A stretch of 64,000 bases of DNA, from assembly GCA_004144595.1 (NCBI GenBank), contig SEEM01000001.1:90953-154952 (forward strand), given 5' to 3'. This document shows, one piece after another, positions 56,693 to 64,000 of this stretch. Position 1 is the first letter of the stretch. Every line of letters starts with the position of its first letter. A program made the translations under genes and the position numbers. The notes under the pieces were generated by a model, which had not been told where the DNA came from, made no database searches, and was given only the letters and a program-made list of their open reading frames with translations. Origin of the DNA: Hyphomicrobiales bacterium. Its GTDB lineage: Bacteria; Pseudomonadota; Alphaproteobacteria; Rhizobiales; Beijerinckiaceae.

Positions 56693-57415
56693 ATGCTTGA
56701 GGTCGTCAATCTCGTCGCCGGCTATGGCAAGGTGCAGGTGCTGCATCAATTGTCGATCAGCGTTCCCAAGGGCCAACTCGTCACGCTGATCGGCTCCAAT
56801 GGCGCCGGAAAGACGACGACGCTGCGGGCGATCTCCGGCATGATCCGGCCGGACTCCGGCGAGATCCTGCTTGGCGGCAGGAACATTGCCGGCATGGCTT
56901 CGCACGACATCACCAGGCTCGGCATGGCGCATTCGCCTGAGGGCAGACGAGTGTTCCCGACACTCAGCGTCGATGACAATCTCGAGCTCGGTGCCTTTCC
57001 ACGTCTTACGGGCGCGCGTCCCAAGGGCGATGTCGAGGCAGACAGGCAGCGCATGTTCGAACTGTTCCCGCGCCTGAAAGAACGCCGCGCCCAACTCGCC
57101 GGAACGCTGTCGGGCGGTGAGCAGCAGATGCTGGCGATGGCGCGCGCGCTGATGCTCGATCCCGAAGTGCTGCTGCTCGACGAGCCATCGATGGGGCTCG
57201 CCCCCCGCCTGGTCGAGGATGTATTCGCCACCATCGCCAGGCTGAAGGCGGCCAGAATCACCATGCTGCTGGTCGAGCAGTTCGCAGCAGCAGCGCTGGA
57301 CGTCGCTGATTATGGCTATGTTCTTGAAAACGGGCGCCTCGCAAGCTCAGGCGCCGCTGCAAGTCTCAAGACCGATCCGGCCGTGCGTGCTGCATATCTC
57401 GGCGCCGGCCACTGA
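56693..57415 (+). CDS. livF: Branched-chain amino-acid ABC ATPase LivF-like
   Basis: A 240-aa ATPase: Walker A GSNGAGKTT near residue 38, signature LSGGEQQMLAMARAL, Walker B LLLDEPSMGLAP, and the His-loop region reading VEQFAAAALD, where the usual His is a Phe/Ala-type variation common in LivF. Start is the ATG with AGGAAGCGGGAT upstream, 11 bases after the LivMG stop. It is the last gene of the Liv operon; a GC-rich palindrome (CTGACGTCAG) followed by TTTTT lies about 50 bases after its stop, near 57454. Confidence 0.9.
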   Translation: MLEVVNLVAGYGKVQVLHQLSISVPKGQLVTLIGSNGAGKTTTLRAISGMIRPDSGEILLGGRNIAGMASHDITRLGMAHSPEGRRVFPTLSVDDNLELGAFPRLTGARPKGDVEADRQRMFELFPRLKERRAQLAGTLSGGEQQMLAMARALMLDPEVLLLDEPSMGLAPRLVEDVFATIARLKAARITMLLVEQFAAAALDVADYGYVLENGRLASSGAAASLKTDPAVRAAYLGAGH

Positions 57416-57609
57416 AGATTGGCCCGGTACCGATCTTAAAAACGGTATCCGCTGACGTCAGTTTTTCTGATCTGGCCGCTTTCGCGGCGATGACCGGCCC
57501 GCATGCCGGGCCGATCTTCTGCGGCACGTTGGCAGCATCGCGTTCGGATCGGCTGCTCCGTGGCAGATCAGAGATTGCGAACAAAACCGGAAACTGGTCG
57601 AGTCCGGTC

Positions 57610-59691
57610 ATGCTCGCCATCGATTCGCCGCCGCCTGCCACGCCCTATCTCGACACGCTCAACCCGGCGCAGCGACGGGCCGTCACACATGGCGTCGGCA
57701 GTGACCGCGCTGCGCCCCTGCTGGTGATCGCGGGCGCAGGCTCCGGCAAGACCAACACGCTCGCGCACCGCGTCGCCCATCTGATCGTGACGGGGGCCGA
57801 TCCGCGCCGGATTCTGCTGATGACCTTCTCGCGTCGCGCCGCCGCAGAGATGACGCGTCGCGTCGAGCGTATCGCTCGCAAAGTGATGGGCGAGGGCGCG
57901 AGTATGATGACCGACGCGCTGCGATGGGCGGGCACCTTCCACGGGCTCGGTGCCCGGCTGCTGCGCGATTATGCCGACCAGATCGGGCTCGATCCCGCTT
58001 TCACGATCCACGACCGCGAGGACGCGGCCGATCTCATGAACCTCGTACGGCACCAGTTAGGATTCTCTAAGACCGAGACCCGCTTTCCGGCGAAAAGCAC
58101 CTGCCTCGCGATCTACTCGCGCTGCGTCAATTCCGAGACGGCGGTCGAGGCCGTGCTAACCCGGTCCTTCCCGTGGTGCGTCGCCTGGGCGGCCGAACTG
58201 CGCGAACTGTTCGCGGCGTATGTAGAGGCGAAGCAGCGCCAGAACGTGCTCGATTACGACGATCTTCTGCTCTACTGGGCGCAGACCATGGCAGATCCCG
58301 ATCTCGCCGCCGAAATCGGCGCGCGCTTCGACCATGTCATGGTCGACGAATACCAGGACACCAACCGACTGCAATCCTCGATCCTTCTGGCGCTGAAGCC
58401 CAACGGACATGGCCTCACAGTGGTCGGCGACGATGCGCAGTCGATCTATTCGTTTCGCGCCGCGACGATCCGCAACATCCTCGACTTTCCGGCAGCCTTC
58501 TCGCCGCCCGCCGAGATCATCACGCTCGACCAGAACTACCGCTCCACGCAAGCCATTCTCAGCGCTGCAAACGTCGTCATCGACCTCGCCAGCGAGCGCT
58601 TCACCAAGAACCTCTGGACCGACCGCGCGACGGGCGCGCCGCCACAGCTTGTCAATGTCCGCGATGAAGCGGACCAGGCCCGCTTCATCGCCGGCCGCGT
58701 GCTGGAAAACCGCGAAGCGGGATCGACCCTGAAGCAGCAGGCGGTGCTGTTTCGCGCGTCGCACCATAGCGGCCCGCTGGAGATCGAGCTGACCCGGCGC
58801 AACATTCCCTTCGTCAAGTTCGGCGGGCTGAAGTTCCTCGATGCCGCCCATATCAAGGACCTGCTGGCGCTGCTGCGCTTCGTCGAGAACCCGCGCGACA
58901 AGGTCGCCGGGTTCAGGGTTATGCAGCTTCTGCCCGGCGTCGGGCCGACCTCGGCGCAGCGCGTGCTGGACCATATCGCGGCGGCAACCGATCCGATCGA
59001 GGCGCTGGCCTTGGCCCCGCCGCCGCCACGCGCTGGCGAAGATTGGGCTGGGTTCCTAGGCGCGATCGAGGAGCTGCGCTCAGGCCGAGCCGGCTGGCCC
59101 GCCGAAATTGAGCGGGCGCGGCTGTGGTACGAGCCGCATCTCGATCGCATCCACGAGGACGCTTCGACGCGGCAGGCCGACCTCGTTCAGCTCGAACAGA
59201 TCGCCGGGGGCTATCCGTCGCGCGAGCGCTTCCTGACCGAACTCACCCTCGACCCTCCCGATGCCACCAGCGACCAGGCAGGCGTGCCGTTGCTCGACGA
59301 GGACTATCTGATCCTGTCGACGATCCATTCGGCCAAGGGGCAGGAGTGGACATCCGTCTTCGTCATGAACGTCGTCGACGGCTGCATTCCCTCCGATCTC
59401 GGCGTCGGCACCAGCGACGAGATCGAGGAGGAGCGCCGGTTGCTCTACGTCGCGATGACGCGGGCCAAGGACGATCTGCATCTCATGGTGCCGCAGCGCT
59501 TCTTCACGCACGGCCAGAGCGCGACCGGTGACCGCCACGTCTATGCCGCGCGAACGCGCTTCATCCCCAATGCACTGCTCGGGCGGTTTGAACGCACGGC
59601 CTGGCCGCTCGCTGCGCCGGACGCGGCGCGCGGCGCGAGCCAAGGCCCGCGCATTGATGTCCGTGCCCAGATGCGGGGCATGTGGCGCTGA
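57610..59691 (+). CDS. UvrD/PcrA-like superfamily 1 DNA helicase
   Basis: A 693-aa ATP-dependent 3'-5' DNA helicase. Motifs in order: Q-motif LNPAQRRAV, Walker A AGAGSGKTNTLAHR (about 41-54), motif Ia TFSRRAAAEMTRR, Walker B MVDEYQDTN, motif III VVGDDAQSIYSFR, motif IV LDQNYRST, motif V TIHSAKGQEW and motif VI VAMTRAKDDL. Slightly shorter than UvrD (720). The C-terminal Gly/Arg tail is short. The main chromosomal uvrD is usually elsewhere, so this may be a paralogue. The start at MLAIDSPPPA is preferred; a 40-residue frame extension upstream looks atypical. It precedes an exonuclease gene. Confidence 0.9.
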   Translation: MLAIDSPPPATPYLDTLNPAQRRAVTHGVGSDRAAPLLVIAGAGSGKTNTLAHRVAHLIVTGADPRRILLMTFSRRAAAEMTRRVERIARKVMGEGASMMTDALRWAGTFHGLGARLLRDYADQIGLDPAFTIHDREDAADLMNLVRHQLGFSKTETRFPAKSTCLAIYSRCVNSETAVEAVLTRSFPWCVAWAAELRELFAAYVEAKQRQNVLDYDDLLLYWAQTMADPDLAAEIGARFDHVMVDEYQDTNRLQSSILLALKPNGHGLTVVGDDAQSIYSFRAATIRNILDFPAAFSPPAEIITLDQNYRSTQAILSAANVVIDLASERFTKNLWTDRATGAPPQLVNVRDEADQARFIAGRVLENREAGSTLKQQAVLFRASHHSGPLEIELTRRNIPFVKFGGLKFLDAAHIKDLLALLRFVENPRDKVAGFRVMQLLPGVGPTSAQRVLDHIAAATDPIEALALAPPPPRAGEDWAGFLGAIEELRSGRAGWPAEIERARLWYEPHLDRIHEDASTRQADLVQLEQIAGGYPSRERFLTELTLDPPDATSDQAGVPLLDEDYLILSTIHSAKGQEWTSVFVMNVVDGCIPSDLGVGTSDEIEEERRLLYVAMTRAKDDLHLMVPQRFFTHGQSATGDRHVYAARTRFIPNALLGRFERTAWPLAAPDAARGASQGPRIDVRAQMRGMWR

Positions 59692-59868
59692 CGGGAGGCC
59701 ATGACGACAGGCTTGCTGCTCTGGCGATATCGTGGAGGACCGTGGGAGCTTGCGGGCGAGCATCGATTTACCGGATAACCTCTCGGTCTGGGACGCGCGA
59801 AGCGCCGCACAGAGACAGAGCGTCGCTCCTGACTTGTATCGGTCGGTCGCGATGGTGATCTCCAGCCT

Positions 59869-60621
59869 ATGATCACCACGCGCGTCCGCGTAATCGACCT
59901 TGAAACCGCTGGAAACGGACCTCACGACGTCTGCGAGATCGGATGGCAGGATGTCTCGCTGGAGCCGGGCGGGATATGGCGCGTCGACGAAGAGCGCGGA
60001 GCGTTCCTTGTGAATCCCGGCCGGCCTATCTCGCCCGACACCATGGCGGTTCATCACATCCGCGACGAGGACGTCGTTGGCGCGCCATTCTGGAAGGGCA
60101 TCGCGCCCTCCGTCCTGCGTCCCGAAGGCGGTGTCATCGCTCTGGCAGCCCATCGCGCGGCGTTTGAGCAGCGGTATTGCACTCCCATGCTGAGCGGCGC
60201 GGCAAGCTGGATCTGCACCTGGAAATGTGCCTTGCGGCTCTGGCCGCACCTGCCGCGATTCTCGAACCAGTTGCTTCGCTACCAGCGCATGCCGGAAGGG
60301 CTGATCCATGAGATCGGGCTTCCGGCGCATCGCGCCATGCCCGATGCCTATGTCACCGCGCACCACCTGCGCGACATGCTGAACCAGACCTCGCTCGAGC
60401 AGCTTCTGGCCTGGAGCCGCCAGCCCGGGCTTCTGCCGCGCGTGCCATCCGGTCCGGATCGAGGCAAGAGCTGGGACCAGGTCGACATCGCTGCGCTACG
60501 GGACCTAGCCGGCGACCGTGACGTTGACCTGCGCTTCAGCGCCCAGACGGAGTTGGCCCGACGCGGCGACATGTTAGACGCCTCGCCGCCGGCCGTACCG
60601 GTGCAGCCGCGGCTGCTGTGA
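59869..60621 (+). CDS. Exodeoxyribonuclease X-like DEDDh exonuclease
   Basis: A 250-aa 3'-5' exonuclease. Exo I gives Asp10 and Glu12 (VIDLETAG); Exo II reads AAHRAAFEQRY with Glu100 in place of the usual Asp; Exo III gives His154 and Asp159 (PAHRAMPDAYVT). Long shared stretches with E. coli ExoX are visible: RPISPDTMAVHHI, SWICTWKCALRLWP and the closing GKSWDQVD. It trims single-strand 3' ends in mismatch and UV repair in that family. The Asp-to-Glu change may alter activity. It lies 177 bases after the helicase gene; that gap has no gene. Confidence 0.85.
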   Translation: MITTRVRVIDLETAGNGPHDVCEIGWQDVSLEPGGIWRVDEERGAFLVNPGRPISPDTMAVHHIRDEDVVGAPFWKGIAPSVLRPEGGVIALAAHRAAFEQRYCTPMLSGAASWICTWKCALRLWPHLPRFSNQLLRYQRMPEGLIHEIGLPAHRAMPDAYVTAHHLRDMLNQTSLEQLLAWSRQPGLLPRVPSGPDRGKSWDQVDIAALRDLAGDRDVDLRFSAQTELARRGDMLDASPPAVPVQPRLL

Positions 60622-60709
60622 CTTCGGCTATGTCCGCGCTGGCGGCCGCGTGCCGGAACAGGAGTGATCGGCTCAGGTTCATCATGCACATTCCCGATTA
60701 CGAGTTGGC

Positions 60710-61351
60710 ATGATGCCTTCCAAGCAGGTTGCCGACATTCCACCTGCGCTGGTCGCCGAATGGCAGCTGCCATCGGCGGCGACGCTCGGCTCGTCAGTGC
60801 GACTGAAAGGGATCGAGCGGGAGGTCCGACGCCGCCTGCCGTGGACAACACGAAAATGCGTCGTCGCCATAGCTGGCGGGATCGTGCTGCGGATGTCCGA
60901 GGCGGAGCGGGCTGCGTTCGCCGCCGCCTCGGTGACGATCGCCAAAGCGCTGGTCGGGATCGAAGCTCTGTCCATCCTCCCGAGCGAGGCGGAGGATATC
61001 CTCTCCATGTCTTCGCGGGAGCGTCACAAGTGGTTGAGGGATGGTCGCTTGAAAAGCGCCGGCACGCGCACCGTGAAACTCCGCGGCCGCGCCAAGGCCG
61101 TGACGTTTCATGTCTTCGATCCGCGGCACATCGAAGACATCCTCAATGAGGACCGTCCCGCCGTGTGGCGTGAGGATGATGCGCGGGCGGCGGCTGAAAA
61201 CCGACGGCGGGCGGCTGGCAAAGCAGCTCTGGCGCGCGCCGCCAAGCAGCGGGATAACAAGGCGAGCGAGACCGGAGGCAACAAGCTCGACGGCGTGCGA
61301 GCGCCGTTGGAGGGCTGGGATGCGTTCGCAGCCGAGGGTCTCCTCCGTTGA
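60710..61351 (+). CDS. Basic hypothetical protein, 213 aa, possible DNA binding
   Basis: Not recognised. Residues about 95-150 (SMSSRERHKWLRDGRLKSAG, then HVFDPRHIEDIL) look like a winged-helix or excisionase-type fold, with Arg/Lys at both ends. The C-terminal 60 residues are strongly basic and Ala-rich (RRAAGKAALARAAKQRDNKA). An earlier part has ELEREVRRRL-like basic helix (KGIEREVRRRLPWTT). It lies 88 bases after the ExoX-like gene on the same strand, so it may share a role in DNA processing; that is inference. Confidence 0.6.
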   Translation: MMPSKQVADIPPALVAEWQLPSAATLGSSVRLKGIEREVRRRLPWTTRKCVVAIAGGIVLRMSEAERAAFAAASVTIAKALVGIEALSILPSEAEDILSMSSRERHKWLRDGRLKSAGTRTVKLRGRAKAVTFHVFDPRHIEDILNEDRPAVWREDDARAAAENRRRAAGKAALARAAKQRDNKASETGGNKLDGVRAPLEGWDAFAAEGLLR

Positions 61352-61480
61352 AGAGATGACGCCAGCTGGCGCGAGGGCGGCTTCTCGGCGCCAGGAGATA
61401 GAACAGGCGCTGCTTGACCGCTTGCAGCCGAAAGTTTGTGGGTCCCAAGGATCGAATGGGCCGACCGGCGGTTGACTGAC

Positions 61481-62827
61481 ATGCCGTCTCCAACCGAACT
61501 CGGTCCCGATCCCTATATCCTCGTGCTCGCGGGAGCCGGACTTCTCATCGCACTCGTTGCCTGGCTGCCCTTGGCGCTGCAGCGCCTGCCCCTATCCTTG
61601 CCGATCGTGTGCATAGCCTTGGGAGCAGCGATCTTCTCGCTGCCCTGGGTGACGCTAGATCCCTTGCCGATGCATTTTCCCGAGATCACCGAGCGCTTCT
61701 CGGAGTTCGTGGTCATCATCGCGTTGATGGGCGCTGGGCTGAAGCTCGACAGGCTCTTCAGCTTCCGGAAATGGATGATCACCTGGCGGCTGATCGCGAT
61801 CACGATGCCCCTCAGCATCGTGGCGATCACCCTGCTGGCCGGTTGGTGGCTAGGCGTGCCATGGGCCATGGCGCTTCTCCTCGGAGCCGCATTGGCGCCG
61901 ACCGATCCCGTACTTGCAGCCGATGTCCAGGTCGGTCCCCCACAATCCGGTCAGGAGGACGAGGTGCGCTTCGGGCTGACCTCCGAGGCTGGGTTGAATG
62001 ATGGCTTCGCCTTTCCGTTCGTGCACCTCGCAATCGCTCTCGCAGCCGCGTCAGCCACGGCCGAGCCGTGGCTGATGGAGTGGCTGACCTTCAACGTGCT
62101 TTGGGAAATCGGCGCCGGCATAGCCGCGGGTTACGTCATCGGCCGCGCCTTTGGCTGGCTGACCTTCAACGCGCCTACCAAGACCAAGCTGGCAAAGACC
62201 GGCGATGGCCTGATCGCGCTTTCGGCGACCTTCGTCTCCTACGGCCTGACCGAACTGATCCATTGCTACGGCTTCCTGGCGGTCTTCGTCACCGCGTTGA
62301 CTTTCCGCAACGCCCATCGCGATCACGACTTCCAGCTCGAGATGCACGAGCTGACCGAACAGATCGAGCGCATCGCAATGATGGTTCTGCTGCTGGCATT
62401 CGGCGGCGCGCTCGTCAGCGGGCTGCTGGCGCCGCTTTCGGGGATCGACGTCGTGTTGGCGTTAGCCATCCTTCTCGTCATACGCCCGGTCACAGGGCTG
62501 ATCGGCCTCATCGGTCACGATGGGAGCTGGACCGAGAGGATGACGCTTGCGTTCTTCGGCATACGCGGGGTCGGATCGATCTATTATCTCGCCTATGGCC
62601 TGAACCACATGGGCGGTGTGACGGGCGCCGATAGGCTCTGGGCGATCGTTGGCCTGATCATTCTGATGTCGATCCTGATGCACGGCATAACGGTCACGCC
62701 GGTCATGCGTCTGCTTGATCGTCGCCGGGCAGGATCCGAACGGGGCGGGGAGCCTGAATTGCTGGTGCCTCATCATGCCCCCTTAAACGAAAGGCCGGCT
62801 AACGAGCGCACAACGCAGTCGGGTTGA
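61481..62827 (+). CDS. CPA1-family Na+/H+ antiporter (NhaP-like)
   Basis: A 448-aa antiporter with about 12 helices, normal for the family. Transport residues are seen in helix 5-6: [15 protein letters not shown], and [12 protein letters not shown], the Asn-Asp pair used for ion exchange. [15 protein letters not shown] near 375 is the conserved Arg-containing motif of NhaP/CPA1. It exports Na+ or K+ in exchange for protons at the inner membrane. The start at [10 protein letters not shown] is chosen over an in-frame ATG 45 bases upstream. The cytoplasmic C-terminal tail is short, without TrkA-type domains. Confidence 0.9.
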   Translation: MPSPTELGPDPYILVLAGAGLLIALVAWLPLALQRLPLSLPIVCIALGAAIFSLPWVTLDPLPMHFPEITERFSEFVVIIALMGAGLKLDRLFSFRKWMITWRLIAITMPLSIVAITLLAGWWLGVPWAMALLLGAALAPTDPVLAADVQVGPPQSGQEDEVRFGLTSEAGLNDGFAFPFVHLAIALAAASATAEPWLMEWLTFNVLWEIGAGIAAGYVIGRAFGWLTFNAPTKTKLAKTGDGLIALSATFVSYGLTELIHCYGFLAVFVTALTFRNAHRDHDFQLEMHELTEQIERIAMMVLLLAFGGALVSGLLAPLSGIDVVLALAILLVIRPVTGLIGLIGHDGSWTERMTLAFFGIRGVGSIYYLAYGLNHMGGVTGADRLWAIVGLIILMSILMHGITVTPVMRLLDRRRAGSERGGEPELLVPHHAPLNERPANERTTQSG

Positions 62828-63340
62828 GCGCGCGTTGAGGCTTTCCCGGGTCAGCATCGAAGACGTTCTCAAGGCCGCCCGCATCAAACAAGGTCTGGAA
62901 CGACAGGATCAGATCAAATTCGCAGTTCTCGAAGCGAGCGGCGAGATCAGCATCGTACCGAAGGATCAGACGCGGCATCCAGCCTCAGAGAGGCAGTGTG
63001 GCTTGATTAGCGCCACACTTCACCGTTCCAGGTCCGCCCCTCGTTCGCGACGCCGCATATCGATCGACCTCTGCTCGGATATGACCTACGGCGGCGTCGC
63101 CTCTGATACCCTTCATGGCGCGAAATCCGTCCTTGAACCAGTCTAGGCAATCCCTCTGCTTACCCAGCGCCAAGCCCGCAGTCGGCCTATGCGCGAGCAT
63201 CGTCAGTTTGAATGACGCCCGACGCCGTTGGCGGTTCCTATCCTGCTAGGTGAGACGACACTGACCTGCTGCCGCCCATGCTTGTCGGCATCCGGGTATC
63301 GCAGAAGGGCATCTGTGGTTCGAGGGAGGCGATAGACAAA
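62828..63340. other. Gap with DUF421 remnant
   Basis: A 513-base stretch after the antiporter. It holds the DUF421 C-terminal remnant at 62835-62985 and then nothing recognisable, apart from the ribosome-binding site of the next gene (GGGAGG near 63325). Confidence 0.5.
62835..63146 (+). pseudogene. DUF421 (YetF-like) C-terminal remnant
   Basis: The frame begins with TTG and reads [20 protein letters not shown], then [20 protein letters not shown]; this is the C-terminal domain of DUF421 proteins, which ends with such a helix-then-FAVLExxGxISVVP pattern. The transmembrane N-terminal half is missing; the antiporter gene lies where it would be. After about residue 50 the frame continues with atypical Arg/Ser-rich sequence to a stop at 63146. 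It is a deletion remnant, not a working gene. Confidence 0.65.
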
Positions 63341-64000
63341 TGCTTCGAACCACCTTCATGCCGCCCATCCAAGGTTATCACTTCAGCAACAGCGACATAA
63401 AATGGGAGCTGCACCCGGGCGGGCCGCACGGAGAGAATCTGTGCGGCGGGATGGTCTACAGCGCGCTCGATCATCATTACGCCCGGAAACCCATTCCGAA
63501 GGATTCCGATCCTCCGCCGGTTCGAACGCCGCTCAACGCGCACATCTATTCGCGTCAGGTCAGCGCTCACGCGTACACCGTGCCTCGCCTGATGCGCAGT
63601 ACGATCTTTTTCATGTTCCATCAATTGTATGTCGACAGCGTCGCCAGCGAATACGATTTGATCCGCCGCTCGATCGTCGCCAACCGGCCGGTGCCTCTCT
63701 TCCTGATCAAGCTCGGCGCATTCACAGGCCATCACGTCTTGGTCAGCGCCTGCCAAAGCTCGCCATCGCCGGGCGGGCCGATCCTCGAGCTCTACGATCC
63801 CAATAACGAGAACACCACGACCTTCATCCACGCGCACCCCTCAACGAAGCGCTTTACGATCAGCGCCTCGAACGCAACCGACTATCAAATCCGCGGTTTC
63901 TTCGTGGACCGGAACTACAGGTTAAAGCCGCCGCCGGACTTCCCCAAGCCGGCCCCGCCGCCCGGCCCTTCGCCCCCGGCACCGCCAGGCCCGCTGCCGC
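63341..64000 (+). CDS. Hypothetical protein with papain-like Cys/His motifs, 3' end cut off
   Basis: The frame starts with ATG, has GGGAGG 11 bases upstream, and is open to the end of the window (220 codons). It begins MLRTTFMPPIQGYHFSNSDI and has a Cys in GENLCGGMVYSALDHHYA, a His pair in FTGHHVLVSAC and YDPNNEN, the order Cys...His...Asp/Asn of papain-like peptidases. The last 25 codons are Pro-rich (KPPPDFPKPAPPPGP), a probable linker to a further domain beyond the window. No signal peptide is obvious. No family is named with confidence. Confidence 0.7.

Noticed and set aside
57440..57470. CTGACGTCAG followed by TTTTT after livF
   Set aside because: The palindrome has no loop and so cannot form a standard terminator hairpin; kept only as a remark.
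59692..59868. A 26-codon frame after the helicase
   Set aside because: No ribosome-binding site or hydrophobic segment and no conservation evidence.

Overview
The window is high-GC alphaproteobacterial chromosome, most like Bosea or a close relative in the Hyphomicrobiales (Rhizobiales). This is inferred from the base composition, the density of peptide, Tct and Liv-type ABC transporters, an Lrp-type regulator next to putA, the ECF42/DGPF module, and two copies of a paired-palindrome intergenic repeat of the kind found in Rhizobiales. No rRNA, tRNA, CRISPR array, transposase or phage gene was seen, so the assignment rests on gene content alone.

Layout. 1-12 kb is housekeeping: a cut-off secreted protein, a 53-aa membrane protein with a strong terminator, malate synthase, a TadG/vWA pilus-type protein, a tight ygfZ-tag-HD hydrolase operon, a dihydroorotase-family enzyme with an altered metal motif, an ECF42 sigma factor with two DGPF/YCII proteins, and phosphoglucomutase. 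12-19.5 kb is catabolic: a minus-strand operon of 2-hydroxyacid dehydrogenase, a tripartite tricarboxylate (Tct) transporter and an RraA-like aldolase, divergent from a LysR regulator with a visible promoter and operator-like palindrome, then a trans-3-hydroxy-L-proline dehydratase. 19.5-24 kb is putA with its divergent Lrp-type regulator. 24-32 kb is a six-gene minus-strand operon (FAD amine oxidase, peptide-type ABC transporter with fused ATPases, MmgE/PrpD enzyme) under a divergent IclR regulator. 33-41.4 kb is a second peptide-type ABC operon ending in a CocE/PepX-type hydrolase and headed by a LysR regulator. Together 12-41 kb is an amino-acid, imino-acid and peptide scavenging region.

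41.4-52.5 kb is looser accessory DNA with long gaps and remnants: the 3' end of a class C beta-lactamase gene, a Tat-exported BBE-type flavoenzyme, a rifampin ADP-ribosyltransferase (arr), an unknown 296-aa protein, a DUF1772 membrane protein, a secreted protein built of two related halves, an SDR, TetR and XRE/MmyB-type regulators, a secreted lipase-like hydrolase, and a 0.9-kb gap with imperfect direct repeats. 52.5-57.4 kb is a branched-chain amino-acid (Liv) ABC operon with a terminator after the binding-protein gene and a LivM-LivG fusion. 57.6-61.4 kb groups a UvrD-like helicase, an ExoX-like exonuclease and an unknown basic protein. 61.5-64 kb holds a CPA1 Na+/H+ antiporter, a DUF421 C-terminal remnant, and the start of a papain-like-looking protein that runs off the window.

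No clearly new multi-gene system is proved. The best leads are the helicase-ExoX-basic protein trio, the QxH dihydroorotase paralogue, the two-half secreted protein and the cut-off Cys/His protein at the right end. No searches were run; family names come from motif recognition.
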